Source of the DNA: Bacillus cereus G9842 | GTDB lineage: Bacteria > Bacillota > Bacilli > Bacillales > Bacillaceae_G | NCBI RefSeq assembly: GCF_000021305.1 | Contig: NC_011772.1 | Span: 968,001-1,032,000 of the forward strand | DNA length: 64,000 nt | Reading direction: 5' to 3' | Part shown: piece by piece, positions 1 through 6,827 of the stretch | Layout: each line of letters opens with the position of its first letter | Numbering within the stretch: position 1 is the stretch's first letter | Program-made: the position numbers and the translations under genes | Notes under the pieces: model-generated | What the model saw: only the letters and a program-made list of their open reading frames with translations | Database searches by the model: none | Told to the model about the DNA's origin: nothing

Positions 1-17
1 GAATTCAGGTTGTTTAA

Positions 18-131
18 TTGTATTTTTGCAAAACTATCCAATCGATAGAAATCACTTCAAAAGGCGGTATTTATTATTTCGTACTTCAAAATTATGGTTG
101 GACACCTTATGGAGTGGTTTGGGAGGGATAA
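18..131 (+). pseudogene. C-terminal gene fragment at left edge
   Basis: An open stretch of about 37 codons follows an in-frame stop at 15-17 and ends with TAA at 129-131. It reads ...SIEITSKGGIYYFVLQNYGW... and ends TPYGVVWEG, which looks like the last beta strands of a secreted or surface protein. There is no start codon or ribosome binding site. I read it as the tail of a broken gene. The family is not recognised. Confidence 0.3.
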
Positions 132-243
132 AGAATATAAAAAGAGAATTTGTGATAAATCCCCTATTTAAATTTAGACAAGTACCTACATTCCTTTGAT
201 ATCATATATTACTTTTATAAATAGAAATATAGGGGGGAATTTC

Positions 244-656
244 ATAATCATTAATCCGTATTGTTCATATATAGACCTGTTTGGCCAATTTAGTAACTAC
301 TCTCCACTAGATCAACCTATTTGTATCCATTACCTTATCTAGCTTATCATTATGATTATTATAGTGATTGGAATTATGGAGGAGGGAATAGCGAATACAC
401 CAAAATGGTAAAAAATGATATTTATAATTCAGAATTGGACTGAATGAGTTGGTTGAGTGATGTGATAGAGCATAATCCAATACATCCAGTGCATCCAACT
501 TTGTGTCACGGTTTTTCTGGATACAAGACAAATAAGTTTGAATTAGAACATAGCATTCAAAATGGTGGGTGAGTTGCAGCTTGGTCTCAAGATATTTCAG
601 AAAAAGATGTATTACAGGGAGTATTAGCTCCAGCATCATTTTCTTCAAATAAATAG
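244..656 (+). pseudogene. decayed gene(s) with in-frame stops
   Basis: A strong GGGGGGAA site at 231-238 precedes an ATA where ATG would be expected (244). The reading frame has one shift near 340 and two in-frame stops (TGA at 441 and near 562) before TAG at 654-656. The frame keeps protein-like sequence: YHYDYYSDWNYGGGNSEYTK, then HPVHPTLCHGFSGYK, and finally VLQGVLAPASF. The LCHGxSG piece resembles the zinc-binding CHG motif of LanC-type cyclases, but this is weak evidence. Either one long broken gene or two fused remnants lie here. A stem-loop terminator follows at once. Confidence 0.4.
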
Positions 657-695
657 TGTTTTTATAACTTGAATTTATTTGAAGAAATATTAAAT

Positions 696-737
696 AAAAA
701 GACCATTTGCATTATTAAATTTGCAAATGGTCTTTTT
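696..737 (+). terminator. rho-independent terminator
   Basis: A 16-bp perfect stem with T-rich ends follows the broken gene at 244-656. It is symmetric enough to act in both directions. Confidence 0.7.
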
Positions 738-805
738 ATTTAAATAGTTTTTATGATACTTTTAAAGTATATTTTTATACAATTACTGTAAGGAGTTGAT
801 TTTGT

Positions 806-997
806 ATGAATATTTTAGAAAACATAAACAACGCATCTCAATTATTATTAGTTATATCTGCATTTTGTTTTTATATGTATTTAAAGAGAATTAAATTAAC
901 AAGAAAACTTACTAGTTTTGAAATTACACTGTATATAATATCACAACTGGCATATATCCTTTGGGGTATTACTCTGATTGCTAAAATATGGGGATGA
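806..997 (+). CDS. small two-helix membrane protein
   Basis: 63 residues. The AAGGAG at 790-795 sits 10 bases before the ATG, so the start is well supported. Residues about 10-28 and 40-60 are hydrophobic and separated by a basic loop (KRIKLTRK), which predicts two membrane helices. No family is recognised. A similar two-helix protein of 54 residues is encoded at 6186-6350 on the other strand. It lies among broken genes and may be an accessory or peptide-like membrane protein. Confidence 0.6.
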   Translation: MNILENINNASQLLLVISAFCFYMYLKRIKLTRKLTSFEITLYIISQLAYILWGITLIAKIWG

Positions 998-1140
998 GTT
1001 TTAGTGTTGTAGTAATCTATGACAAAATAGAGCCCTCTATATTTTAGATCATGCACAAATATTGGCCCGTGCAGTATTCTTTAGTTAATTAGGTGAAGTA
1101 CAGCCCAACCTGCTGTCATCTACTCTAAAAAATTCCCTTT

Positions 1141-1275
1141 TTTCGGAATTGCATCGCCAGTAGCTGCATAAAGAGCCGCGCTGGTACAGTTGGCGAAAGA
1201 AGTTTAGGATACCCTGATGCAGGTGCACATGCGCTTGGAGTTATCTTTACGGAGATTGCGGGTAGTTTGAAATAG
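1141..1275 (+). pseudogene. gene remnant ending ALGVIFTEIAGSLK
   Basis: The last 45 codons of a lost gene, ending with TAG at 1273-1275. The tail ALGVIFTEIAGSLK is nearly the same as the tail of the remnant at 3548-3739 (ALGVIFTEIASSLK), and both also share GERS(L/F)G. Both are followed by the same kind of stem-loop with a CCTTAAGG core. No start codon is present. The family is unknown to me; duplicated mobile or phage-like cargo is possible. Confidence 0.5.
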
Positions 1276-1283
1276 GAATTAGC

Positions 1284-1315
1284 AAGTCCCTCTGCCTTAA
1301 GGTGGAGGGACTTTT
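1284..1315 (+). terminator. terminator behind remnant
   Basis: A 9-bp stem (AAGTCCCTC/GAGGGACTT) with the loop TGCCTTAAGGTG and a short T run. It is the sister of the stem-loop at 3741-3786. Confidence 0.6.
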
Positions 1316-1504
1316 ATATAGTTGATATGTAGAAGACTTCTTTCGGTGCTCTCCCTGTAAAATATGAGTTTGTTACTATTTTTGATAAAATCTTATTTCA
1401 AAAATACAACTAATATTTTTCAACATTAATATATTGAAAATAGTTAGAATATTTAAGATAATCATTTGTGAAGAAGTAAATTATAAAAAAAGGGGGAATT
1501 TATT

Positions 1505-1855
1505 TTGTTACGTCGTTTATCTATTTGTACAGTACTAACAGCTTTTATATTTACTTTATTTACATTTAATGGCTCTGCTTTCGCGGCTACGAATGCTACT
1601 GAAAATGAAAATGTAGTAGCAGCTTGTGCAAAGGGAGGTACGGTAGGTGTATATGGTGCAAAGATGCGCAGTGGTTATACTGTCGATTCACCTGTCTTAC
1701 ATACATTTAATGATGGTACGAAAATTACTGGAACATGGGTAACTGGTGAATATGTTCAAGGTCATTACAGTAATTCTAAACAGTGGTTAAAAGTTACATA
1801 TAAAGGGATGACAGGTTATGTATCCCATACAACATTATTTAACGTTTGCTCATAA
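1505..1855 (+). CDS. secreted SH3-like protein
   Basis: 116 residues starting at TTG, with GGGGGAA at 1491-1497 as ribosome binding site. An N-terminal signal peptide (RR, hydrophobic core, cleavage after SAFA near residue 27) is followed by a single bacterial SH3-like domain: GVYGAKMRSGYTVDSPVLHTF, WLKVTYKGMTGYVS. Two cysteines (near residues 41 and 115) may form a disulfide. Such single SH3b proteins are exported and bind cell wall or host targets; the exact role is unknown. It is monocistronic and followed by a terminator. Confidence 0.8.
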   Translation: MLRRLSICTVLTAFIFTLFTFNGSAFAATNATENENVVAACAKGGTVGVYGAKMRSGYTVDSPVLHTFNDGTKITGTWVTGEYVQGHYSNSKQWLKVTYKGMTGYVSHTTLFNVCS

Positions 1856-1887
1856 AACTATGTACCATAATAGCTTTGGATATATTG

Positions 1888-1920
1888 AGCTAATCTCTTC
1901 TAGAGATTAGTTCTTTTTTA
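1888..1920 (+). terminator. terminator of SH3-like gene
   Basis: CTAATCTCT/AGAGATTAG stem followed by TTCTTTTTTA. Confidence 0.75.
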
Positions 1921-1986
1921 TCTCTTAGTTTTTAATGGGGCATTTTTTGAAAAAGACCAACGATTCATTAAATCGATGGTCTTATG

Positions 1987-2143
1987 TTTATCCCGCATTA
2001 ACGGGCAGTAAGACCCACACCTCAAAATTCAGCGGAAGCAAAGAAGTTAGGTGGAGGATCAACTGCCCGTAAACGCCCGATTGGTTCAACTAATAATCAG
2101 TGGGGGATGAACAAAACCCCCACTGATTAAAGTTTCACTTTAT
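1987..2143 (+). repeat. bcr1 repeat, full length
   Basis: A 157-bp element bounded by TTTAT on both sides. It begins TTTATCCCGCATTAACGGGC and ends AAAGTTTCACTTTAT, with internal inverted blocks (ACGGGCAG...CTGCCCGT; AATCAGTGGGGG...CCCCCACTGATT). This matches the bcr1 dispersed repeat described for the B. cereus group. TTTAT is its usual duplicated target. Close copies are at 12864, 19775 and 37918. Confidence 0.9.
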
Positions 2144-2227
2144 ATATTATTCATTTGTATCTATATCAAATTTTCCGGTACTTTTTGCTTATTTGAGAGA
2201 TTTCTTCAATCAAATTGTATTTTAGAC

Positions 2228-2779
2228 TTAGTTTTTTTGTGATTGCAGCTTATCAATTTTCCAGTATGTTTGTAGAGGGTCTAAAGAGCTTTCAATATAA
2301 AACATATATTCATCTACGGTACCTGGTGCTTCAAAAGCTATTTTCAATTCTACCGTTTCATTTGGTTTAACTTGTATATCAGAAGGGTTTTGATCAAGCA
2401 CCTTTCCTTTATAGATCTTTCCGTCTTTTTCATCTTTTAAGTTATATTTTAATTCTGATAGTCCAATCGTTTGACCTCGTACATTTTTTACAGAGACATT
2501 AACCATGACGGAATCGTTGCTAGCATTTAAATATGCACTTTGAACAGCGGCCAAGTAATAGCCTCCCTTAACACTCTCGCCAACTAATAAAATACCTTGT
2601 TCCAAGCGGCTCATATCTTCCTTTTCTTCAAAGTTTATTAATTCTTCATTTACATTTTTTGCGCTTGGTTCTTCTATTGGAGCATTTTCAACGGCACTAT
2701 CTGTTTTATCTTGTGTGCAAGCAGCCGTAACACTGACTAATACTAGAATGAAAGTAAGTAATATAGATAATTTTCTCAT
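2228..2779 (-). CDS. lipoprotein with DUF4352-like domain
   Basis: 183 residues. I start at the ATG at 2779 because AAGGAG lies at 2794-2798, at normal distance; a longer upstream reading lacks a site. A type II signal peptide with lipobox VTAAC puts the lipid-modified Cys at residue 21. The rest has an acidic linker, then a beta-rich domain (VMVNVSVKNVRGQTIGLSEL, LDQNPSDIQVKPNETVELKI) typical of DUF4352-type extracellular Ig-like domains. It is likely anchored on the outer face of the membrane. Partner unknown. It stands alone between a bcr1 copy and a divergent gene. Confidence 0.8.
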   Translation of the reverse strand: MRKLSILLTFILVLVSVTAACTQDKTDSAVENAPIEEPSAKNVNEELINFEEKEDMSRLEQGILLVGESVKGGYYLAAVQSAYLNASNDSVMVNVSVKNVRGQTIGLSELKYNLKDEKDGKIYKGKVLDQNPSDIQVKPNETVELKIAFEAPGTVDEYMFYIESSLDPLQTYWKIDKLQSQKN

Positions 2780-3070
2780 AAAATTTATCTGTCTCCTTAA
2801 GTTTCTCAATTTTGTGCAGCTATACATATAAGATTAACATAATGTCTCATTATTGGCACAAAATAGGGGTGGGTTAGACATCTTATTCTTTTTAATTTTA
2901 ATATACATTCGATTGGTTCTCGCGATATTTGTTAATCTTTTAAAACATTAGCTTAGTAATACCGAGGGTTATTATAGATATATTAATCATATAATTTGTC
3001 CATATCAAAATGAACGTTTTTTGCATCTAATATATTGTAAATATATTTTATTTTGAAAGGATGTGATTAT

Positions 3071-3460
3071 ATGGCTCATAAATCTACTGGGGTGTTTCGA
3101 GTTCCAGTTTCTGAAAATGGGATTATTCCAACTGCTCTCAACATTATGTTAAACAATGATTCACGCTGCCATACTAGTAATGTAACGGTAACTGTTAAGA
3201 GAAGCCGAAACACTTTTTTCCCAACTCAAAATGAATTAGTTGAAATCTCTCGTACTTTTGTTTCTTTAGAACCAAACAGAACAACTAAGATTGTGTTGTT
3301 TACTCCAGAATTCCAAATAGAAGATTTCCTTGATGTCATCATTAGTGGAAATAAAGATGATGTTAAGGATGTTCTTGTATATTCTTTCTTAGCAGATTCA
3401 GTAGGGCATAATCTGCCATCTACTGTTTTCAGAAATGCAGAATACACTTTTGCTTGCTGA
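3071..3460 (+). CDS. beta-rich hypothetical protein, possible spore-surface type
   Basis: 129 residues from ATG 3071, chosen because AAAGGA (3056-3061) is correctly spaced; an in-frame TTG 18 bases upstream would overlap that site. No signal peptide. Polar beta-strand pattern throughout (SNVTVTVKRSRNTFF, VSLEPNRTTKIVLF) and one Cys at the C-terminal end. The layout (variable N terminus, long beta domain) resembles the protein at 13631-14044, so the two may be distant paralogues. Small beta proteins of this kind occur in the B. cereus exosporium, but I see no diagnostic motif. Confidence 0.7.
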   Translation: MAHKSTGVFRVPVSENGIIPTALNIMLNNDSRCHTSNVTVTVKRSRNTFFPTQNELVEISRTFVSLEPNRTTKIVLFTPEFQIEDFLDVIISGNKDDVKDVLVYSFLADSVGHNLPSTVFRNAEYTFAC

Positions 3461-3528
3461 CACCGTGATGATGCATTCTTTACGGTCGTATATCTGAATT
3501 GAAATGTTAAATAGGAGTTGATTTAACA

Positions 3529-3557
3529 TTTATTCCGTATTAACGGGCTGCCCGTAA
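3529..3557 (+). repeat. bcr1 stub
   Basis: TTTATTCCGTATTAACGGGC followed by TGCCCGTAAA: the two arms of the first bcr1 inverted repeat with the middle deleted. It runs straight into the gene remnant at 3548-3739. Confidence 0.5.
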
Positions 3558-3739
3558 ATGCAGCAGGCGAAAAACGTGAGCTAACAGTGAAAGAGTTCGC
3601 TGAAATGTAGCAAGCAGCACTTCAAGGCATACAATCTATCGGTGAAAGATCGTTCGGTAGAGGAGCGGTAGTTGGTGAAAAAACGCTTGTTGACGCACTT
3701 GGGGTTATCTTTACGGAGATTGCGAGTAGTTTGAAATAG
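3548..3739 (+). pseudogene. gene remnant ending ALGVIFTEIASSLK
   Basis: About 63 codons without a start and with an in-frame TAG at 3608-3610. The frame reads GEKRELTVKEFAEM-stop-QAALQGIQSIGERSFG..., and ends DALGVIFTEIASSLK. The polypeptide looks like a real helical C terminus, and its end matches the remnant at 1141-1275. The left end is fused to a bcr1 stub. Function unknown. Confidence 0.55.
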
Positions 3740-3740
3740 A

Positions 3741-3786
3741 AATAAGAAGATCCCTTCTACCTTAAGGTGGAAGGGATCTTCTTATT
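3741..3786 (+). terminator. terminator behind second remnant
   Basis: A 17-bp perfect stem (AATAAGAAGATCCCTTC and its complement) with the loop TACCTTAAGGTG, the same loop core as at 1284-1315. Confidence 0.65.
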
Positions 3787-4045
3787 ATTGTTTTTTGATA
3801 TATATTGCTAAATATGTTCCAATAATTAATTCTATTGTATTGAGAATAATATCAGCTACATCAAAAAAACGACTTATAAAAGGAACTAGTATTTGAGGTG
3901 GGTTTATTAACGAATTTTATATATAGCATGAATGAAAATAGGATAAATAAAACAATGTTTCCTATTATGTTTTTAAGAATTAATTGAGTAGGTACTTGTA
4001 AAAATAAAGAAAAGATACCAAAAGGAGCATTCTGCCGACTTAAAT
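3785..4045 (-). pseudogene. VanZ-family membrane protein remnant
   Basis: On the minus strand, two adjoining frames give VanZ-type sequence: first KNIIGNIVLFILFSFMLYI (about 4010-3930), then after a frameshift near 3910 ISRFFDVADIILNTIELIIG and TYLAIYIKKQ, ending at TAA 3787-3785. VanZ proteins carry N-I-I-G-N followed later by FD(I/V)DD(I/L)ILNT, both recognisable here. The N terminus is missing and the frame is broken, so it is not functional. Confidence 0.6.
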
Positions 4046-4121
4046 TATTGTAATATTATCGTTCTAAGTTTAAAAGCTATAGGGATTTTTTCTGTGGGAT
4101 TTGTAAGTAGTTTTTACGAAA

Positions 4122-5015
4122 TTATGAGTGTTTTTTATTTTGTAATTCAATAAGTTCATCTGGTAGCATTTTTGTATAATATTCTTTTTCTGTTAGTTCA
4201 AATATAAATAATGCTTTTTTCCAGTTATAAATAACATCTTCTACATTATGTTGTTTAATTTTTAATAAAAACTGACCTTTTAAATAGAAGAGTTCACCTA
4301 ATAGGTATAACGTATTTAGATTAATTGCTAATTTGATGCCCTTATCAATGTATTTTATTGCCTCTTCATGTTGATATGTGAAGTCCAAAGATTTTGCTAA
4401 ATTTAACATGATTTTCAACTTAATTTCTTTATCTCTAGGAAAATCTAACTTATTAAAATTACTTAAACATCTTTTTAATATATTAATACTTTTTTCATAT
4501 TCTTTATTTTCCGCATAAAATATAGCCATTGTTTGCATAATATCTATTTCTCTTTCTGATAAAAAATCAGAATTAGTTAAAGTCAGTTTTAATGCATTAT
4601 TTAAAAAATCTAAAGCATTTTTTAATGATTTATCCACTATAAATATAGCAATTGCTTCATGCCATATTAGAAATTGTTTCTCTTCTTTTGTTTGAAAATT
4701 ATTTAAGTTTTTCTCTTTTTTCACTATTTCATAAAGTTCTTTATATTGTTTTTGCTTTAAGCAATCTTTTATTACGTATTTTACATTTTCTACATATTTT
4801 AATCTTTTATTTTGAGTTAGTGCAAATATATTATTTGGATCAATACCAAGTCTTTCTGATAATTGATATAGCAATATACTAGATGGATAAATCATACCTT
4901 TTTCAATCTTGCTAATTTGACTTTGTGAACATATTCCATGACATAATTCGGATTGTGATATATTTTTTTTGATTCTAAGTTCTTTAATGGTAATACCCAA
5001 ATCGTTAAATTCCAT
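4122..5015 (-). CDS. plcRa: PlcR-type quorum-sensing regulator (RNPP family)
   Basis: 297 residues. Residues about 8-62 form an XRE-type helix-turn-helix (IKELRIKKNISQSELCHGIC, SQISKIEKGMIYPSSILLYQ). The remaining about 230 residues are TPR-like helical hairpins (AIFYAENKEYEKSINILKRC, NLAKSLDFTYQHEEAIKYID). This is the PlcR/PlcRa architecture, in which a re-imported peptide binds the TPR and switches DNA binding. The position about 11 kb before rsbV agrees with PlcRa of B. cereus ATCC 14579, reported to control oxidative-stress and cysteine-metabolism genes with the PapRa peptide. It is divergent from the candidate peptide gene at 5431-5712. Paralogue assignment is inferred from context; the family is clear. 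Confidence 0.75.
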   Translation of the reverse strand: MEFNDLGITIKELRIKKNISQSELCHGICSQSQISKIEKGMIYPSSILLYQLSERLGIDPNNIFALTQNKRLKYVENVKYVIKDCLKQKQYKELYEIVKKEKNLNNFQTKEEKQFLIWHEAIAIFIVDKSLKNALDFLNNALKLTLTNSDFLSEREIDIMQTMAIFYAENKEYEKSINILKRCLSNFNKLDFPRDKEIKLKIMLNLAKSLDFTYQHEEAIKYIDKGIKLAINLNTLYLLGELFYLKGQFLLKIKQHNVEDVIYNWKKALFIFELTEKEYYTKMLPDELIELQNKKHS

Positions 5016-5145
5016 TCTTCCACCTACTATTTAGCACTTTCACTTTATTAATATAAGAATATTCCCTAACCTTAATGTAATGTAAAATTAATATAGTTGC
5101 AATTATTGTTTTAAAGGAATAAGATGCTGAGACTTTTATATGTAC

Positions 5146-5180
5146 AAAAAAGATACCTTAAGGTATCCTCGCAATTGATA
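5146..5180 (+). repeat. short repeat, left copy
   Basis: AAAAAAGATACCTTAAGGTATC followed by CTCGCAATTGAT. A related copy lies at 5776-5812 (AAAAAAGACACCCTAAGGTG, then CCTTCTTGCGATTTGATC). The two flank the secreted peptide gene at 5431-5712. The core is a palindrome centred on TTAA. Confidence 0.5.
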
Positions 5181-5430
5181 TATGAGACTATAGTTTTCCA
5201 ATCAGAAAAAATTTTGGATCAGCCCATTAATGGTATATCTTGATATTTAGTTTATTTAGTATGGATTTTTACAAACCTTCCTAACCCCTCTATTTTCCAT
5301 TTGATAAAATAAAATCCTAATATTACCAATAATTAAATAAATATTTCTACATATTCAAGATATTTACATAAATTACAAAAGTGATACATTTAAGTTGTAA
5401 GTTATAAAAACTATTAAAGGGGGATTTATT

Positions 5431-5712
5431 ATGTTCAAGAAATTAGTAGTAGGGCTATTGGCAACAGGTATTGCATTAACAGGAGGAATTGGGGCAGCTT
5501 CAGCTGATACGCAAAAAGCTGTGAGCTCTCCGAAACAAGCAACATGCTCAATTCCTTATGAGTATTCTAACGGTAAGTTCAAAAGAACTCTTTATTACTC
5601 AAATGGAGTATATGCTAATAGTTTTAATGAAAATGTTTGTGGCGGGACGATTACGTGGTATTTAAAACATGTTCAAAATGGAGTTGCTTTTTACGAAGGT
5701 AATTTAAAATAG
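5431..5712 (+). CDS. papRa: secreted PapR-like signalling protein containing CSIPYEY
   Basis: 93 residues, ATG preceded by AAAGGGGG. A signal peptide ends at about ASA (residue 25). Residues 39-45 are CSIPYEY, which resembles the PapR heptapeptide core (LPFEF/LPFEY) of the PlcR system and which I recall as the PapRa signal. Unlike PapR, where the signal is the very C terminus, about 48 more residues follow here (SNGKFKRTLYYSNG..., a second Cys at 70, ITWYLKH). The signal would therefore have to be cut out internally, or the whole protein has another role. It is transcribed away from the PlcR-type gene across a 415-bp gap. A terminator follows. Confidence 0.7.
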   Translation: MFKKLVVGLLATGIALTGGIGAASADTQKAVSSPKQATCSIPYEYSNGKFKRTLYYSNGVYANSFNENVCGGTITWYLKHVQNGVAFYEGNLK

Positions 5713-5722
5713 TAGATTTTTT

Positions 5723-5750
5723 GAACCTCATTTATTGAGGTTCTTTTATT
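5723..5750 (+). terminator. terminator of peptide gene
   Basis: GAACCTCA/TGAGGTTC stem then TTTTATTTTT. Confidence 0.75.
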
Positions 5751-5775
5751 TTTAGTTTTTAAACTGATTTTCTAT

Positions 5776-5812
5776 AAAAAAGACACCCTAAGGTGCCTTC
5801 TTGCGATTTGAT
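5776..5812 (+). repeat. short repeat, right copy
   Basis: Second copy of the element at 5146-5180, with the same A6 lead, an imperfect CACCCTAAGGTG palindrome and the TTGCGATTTG tail. Confidence 0.5.
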
Positions 5813-6045
5813 CCATCGTAATATGGTATTGGATGCCAATCCAATTATTATTTTACCACATTAAATAGTTGCGGTTATTGAGAAACAATAAAACTCTTTA
5901 TTTGAATGAAAAAAGCCCTAGGGGGACTAGGACTTTTTTCTAGAATGAATATGATTTAAAAAAGGACTTATATAACGTAACATATGAATGTTTCGTAAAT
6001 GTATCAAAAAAGTGAACAAAATAGTTAATTTAAATAAAAAATATT

Positions 6046-6091
6046 TCCTTGTATTAAGCAGCTAGCAAAGGCTAACTGCTTAATACAAGGA
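6046..6091. repeat. long perfect hairpin, possible miniature element
   Basis: A 21-bp stem with a single mismatch and a 4-base loop: TCCTTGTATTAAGCAGCTAGC, AAAG, then the complement. The minus-strand 3' side is T-rich, so it could terminate minus-strand transcription, but no gene ends there. It lies in a gene-free stretch (5813-6186) that otherwise holds only short open fragments, including a coding-like tail at 6099-6203 ending FMFYKLDYDS. Confidence 0.55.
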
Positions 6092-6185
6092 GATACAGAG
6101 AAGACTAAATGGATTCTGGCATACAGCCTATCAACATTATGGACATAATATTGAGTTTTATTCAAAGGAATTCATGTTTTATAAA

Positions 6186-6350
6186 TTAGATTATGATAGT
6201 TGATATTCTCCATATTGACCAGAAAAGAATTAAAAATTCTAGTGAAATTCCAAGTGTTCGTTTCCTAGTTTTTTGAAATTCTTTTATTAAATAGCCAACA
6301 GCACTAATTGCTATAAGAATGAAAAGAATAAGTTCGAGTGTAACTGGCAT
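6186..6350 (-). CDS. small two-helix membrane protein
   Basis: 54 residues starting MPVTLELILFILIAISAVGY, with ATG at 6350 and AGGAG at the correct distance upstream. Helix 1 spans residues about 4-22, a basic loop (KEFQKTRKRT) follows, and helix 2 spans about 33-53 (LEFLILFWSIWRISTIII). The size and topology match the product of 806-997. No family known. It is short, but the start signal and two-helix pattern make a real gene likely. Confidence 0.6.
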   Translation of the reverse strand: MPVTLELILFILIAISAVGYLIKEFQKTRKRTLGISLEFLILFWSIWRISTIII

Positions 6351-6441
6351 TTTATCTACTCCTAATACAATAATTTATTATATAAAGATTATAAGATATT
6401 TTTATGGCTAGTGGTGAAAAATTTAATAGAACTATTTCTAA

Positions 6442-6585
6442 ATGGATGAAATGTTTCAACAGACCAATCAAAGGTTAATACAACAAGTGTTATACAATAT
6501 ACGCATGGAGGGCCATCGGGCTGATGAAATATTGAAGTATAAAGAGTTGTTATATCAAAGGATTATTACCGAAGAAGAGTTCTAA
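6442..6585 (+). pseudogene. truncated SHOCT-domain fragment
   Basis: 47 codons ending in ADEILKYKELLYQRIITEEEF, the core of a SHOCT domain (short C-terminal helical module, pattern L..L...G.IteeEF). The domain normally continues with several Lys-rich residues; here TAA interrupts it, and the bases after the stop still read VKKK. There is no good ribosome binding site. It is probably the tail of a lost gene. A terminator follows. Confidence 0.45.
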
Positions 6586-6618
6586 GTGAAGAAAAAGTAA
6601 TTATTAGGTATATAGATG

Positions 6619-6645
6619 AAACGCTCAAATGAGCGTTTTTTTATT
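6619..6645 (+). terminator. terminator
   Basis: AAACGCTCA/TGAGCGTTT stem with seven T. Confidence 0.75.
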
Positions 6646-6827
6646 TATATATTCGCAAGTAAAATAACATAATATTACTATGAATCCTTATAACAATATG
6701 AATTTTTGCATATTTTAAAATTCAATATATCCATCAAAAACTTTTAATTGTATAATATATTTTGTCATATTTTTAGATTTTTCGACATAAACCAACAAAA
6801 ATAGAGAATGTATTGGGAGAAGACATT

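Noticed and set aside
307..648. 113-codon minus-strand frame opposite the broken gene at 244-656
   Set aside because: No ribosome binding site and low-complexity His/Asn/Tyr composition; it mirrors the plus-strand remnant.
1987..2143. Rho-independent terminators inside bcr1 copies
   Set aside because: The stems are part of the repeat and lack T runs at the stem ends, so I list the whole element as a repeat.
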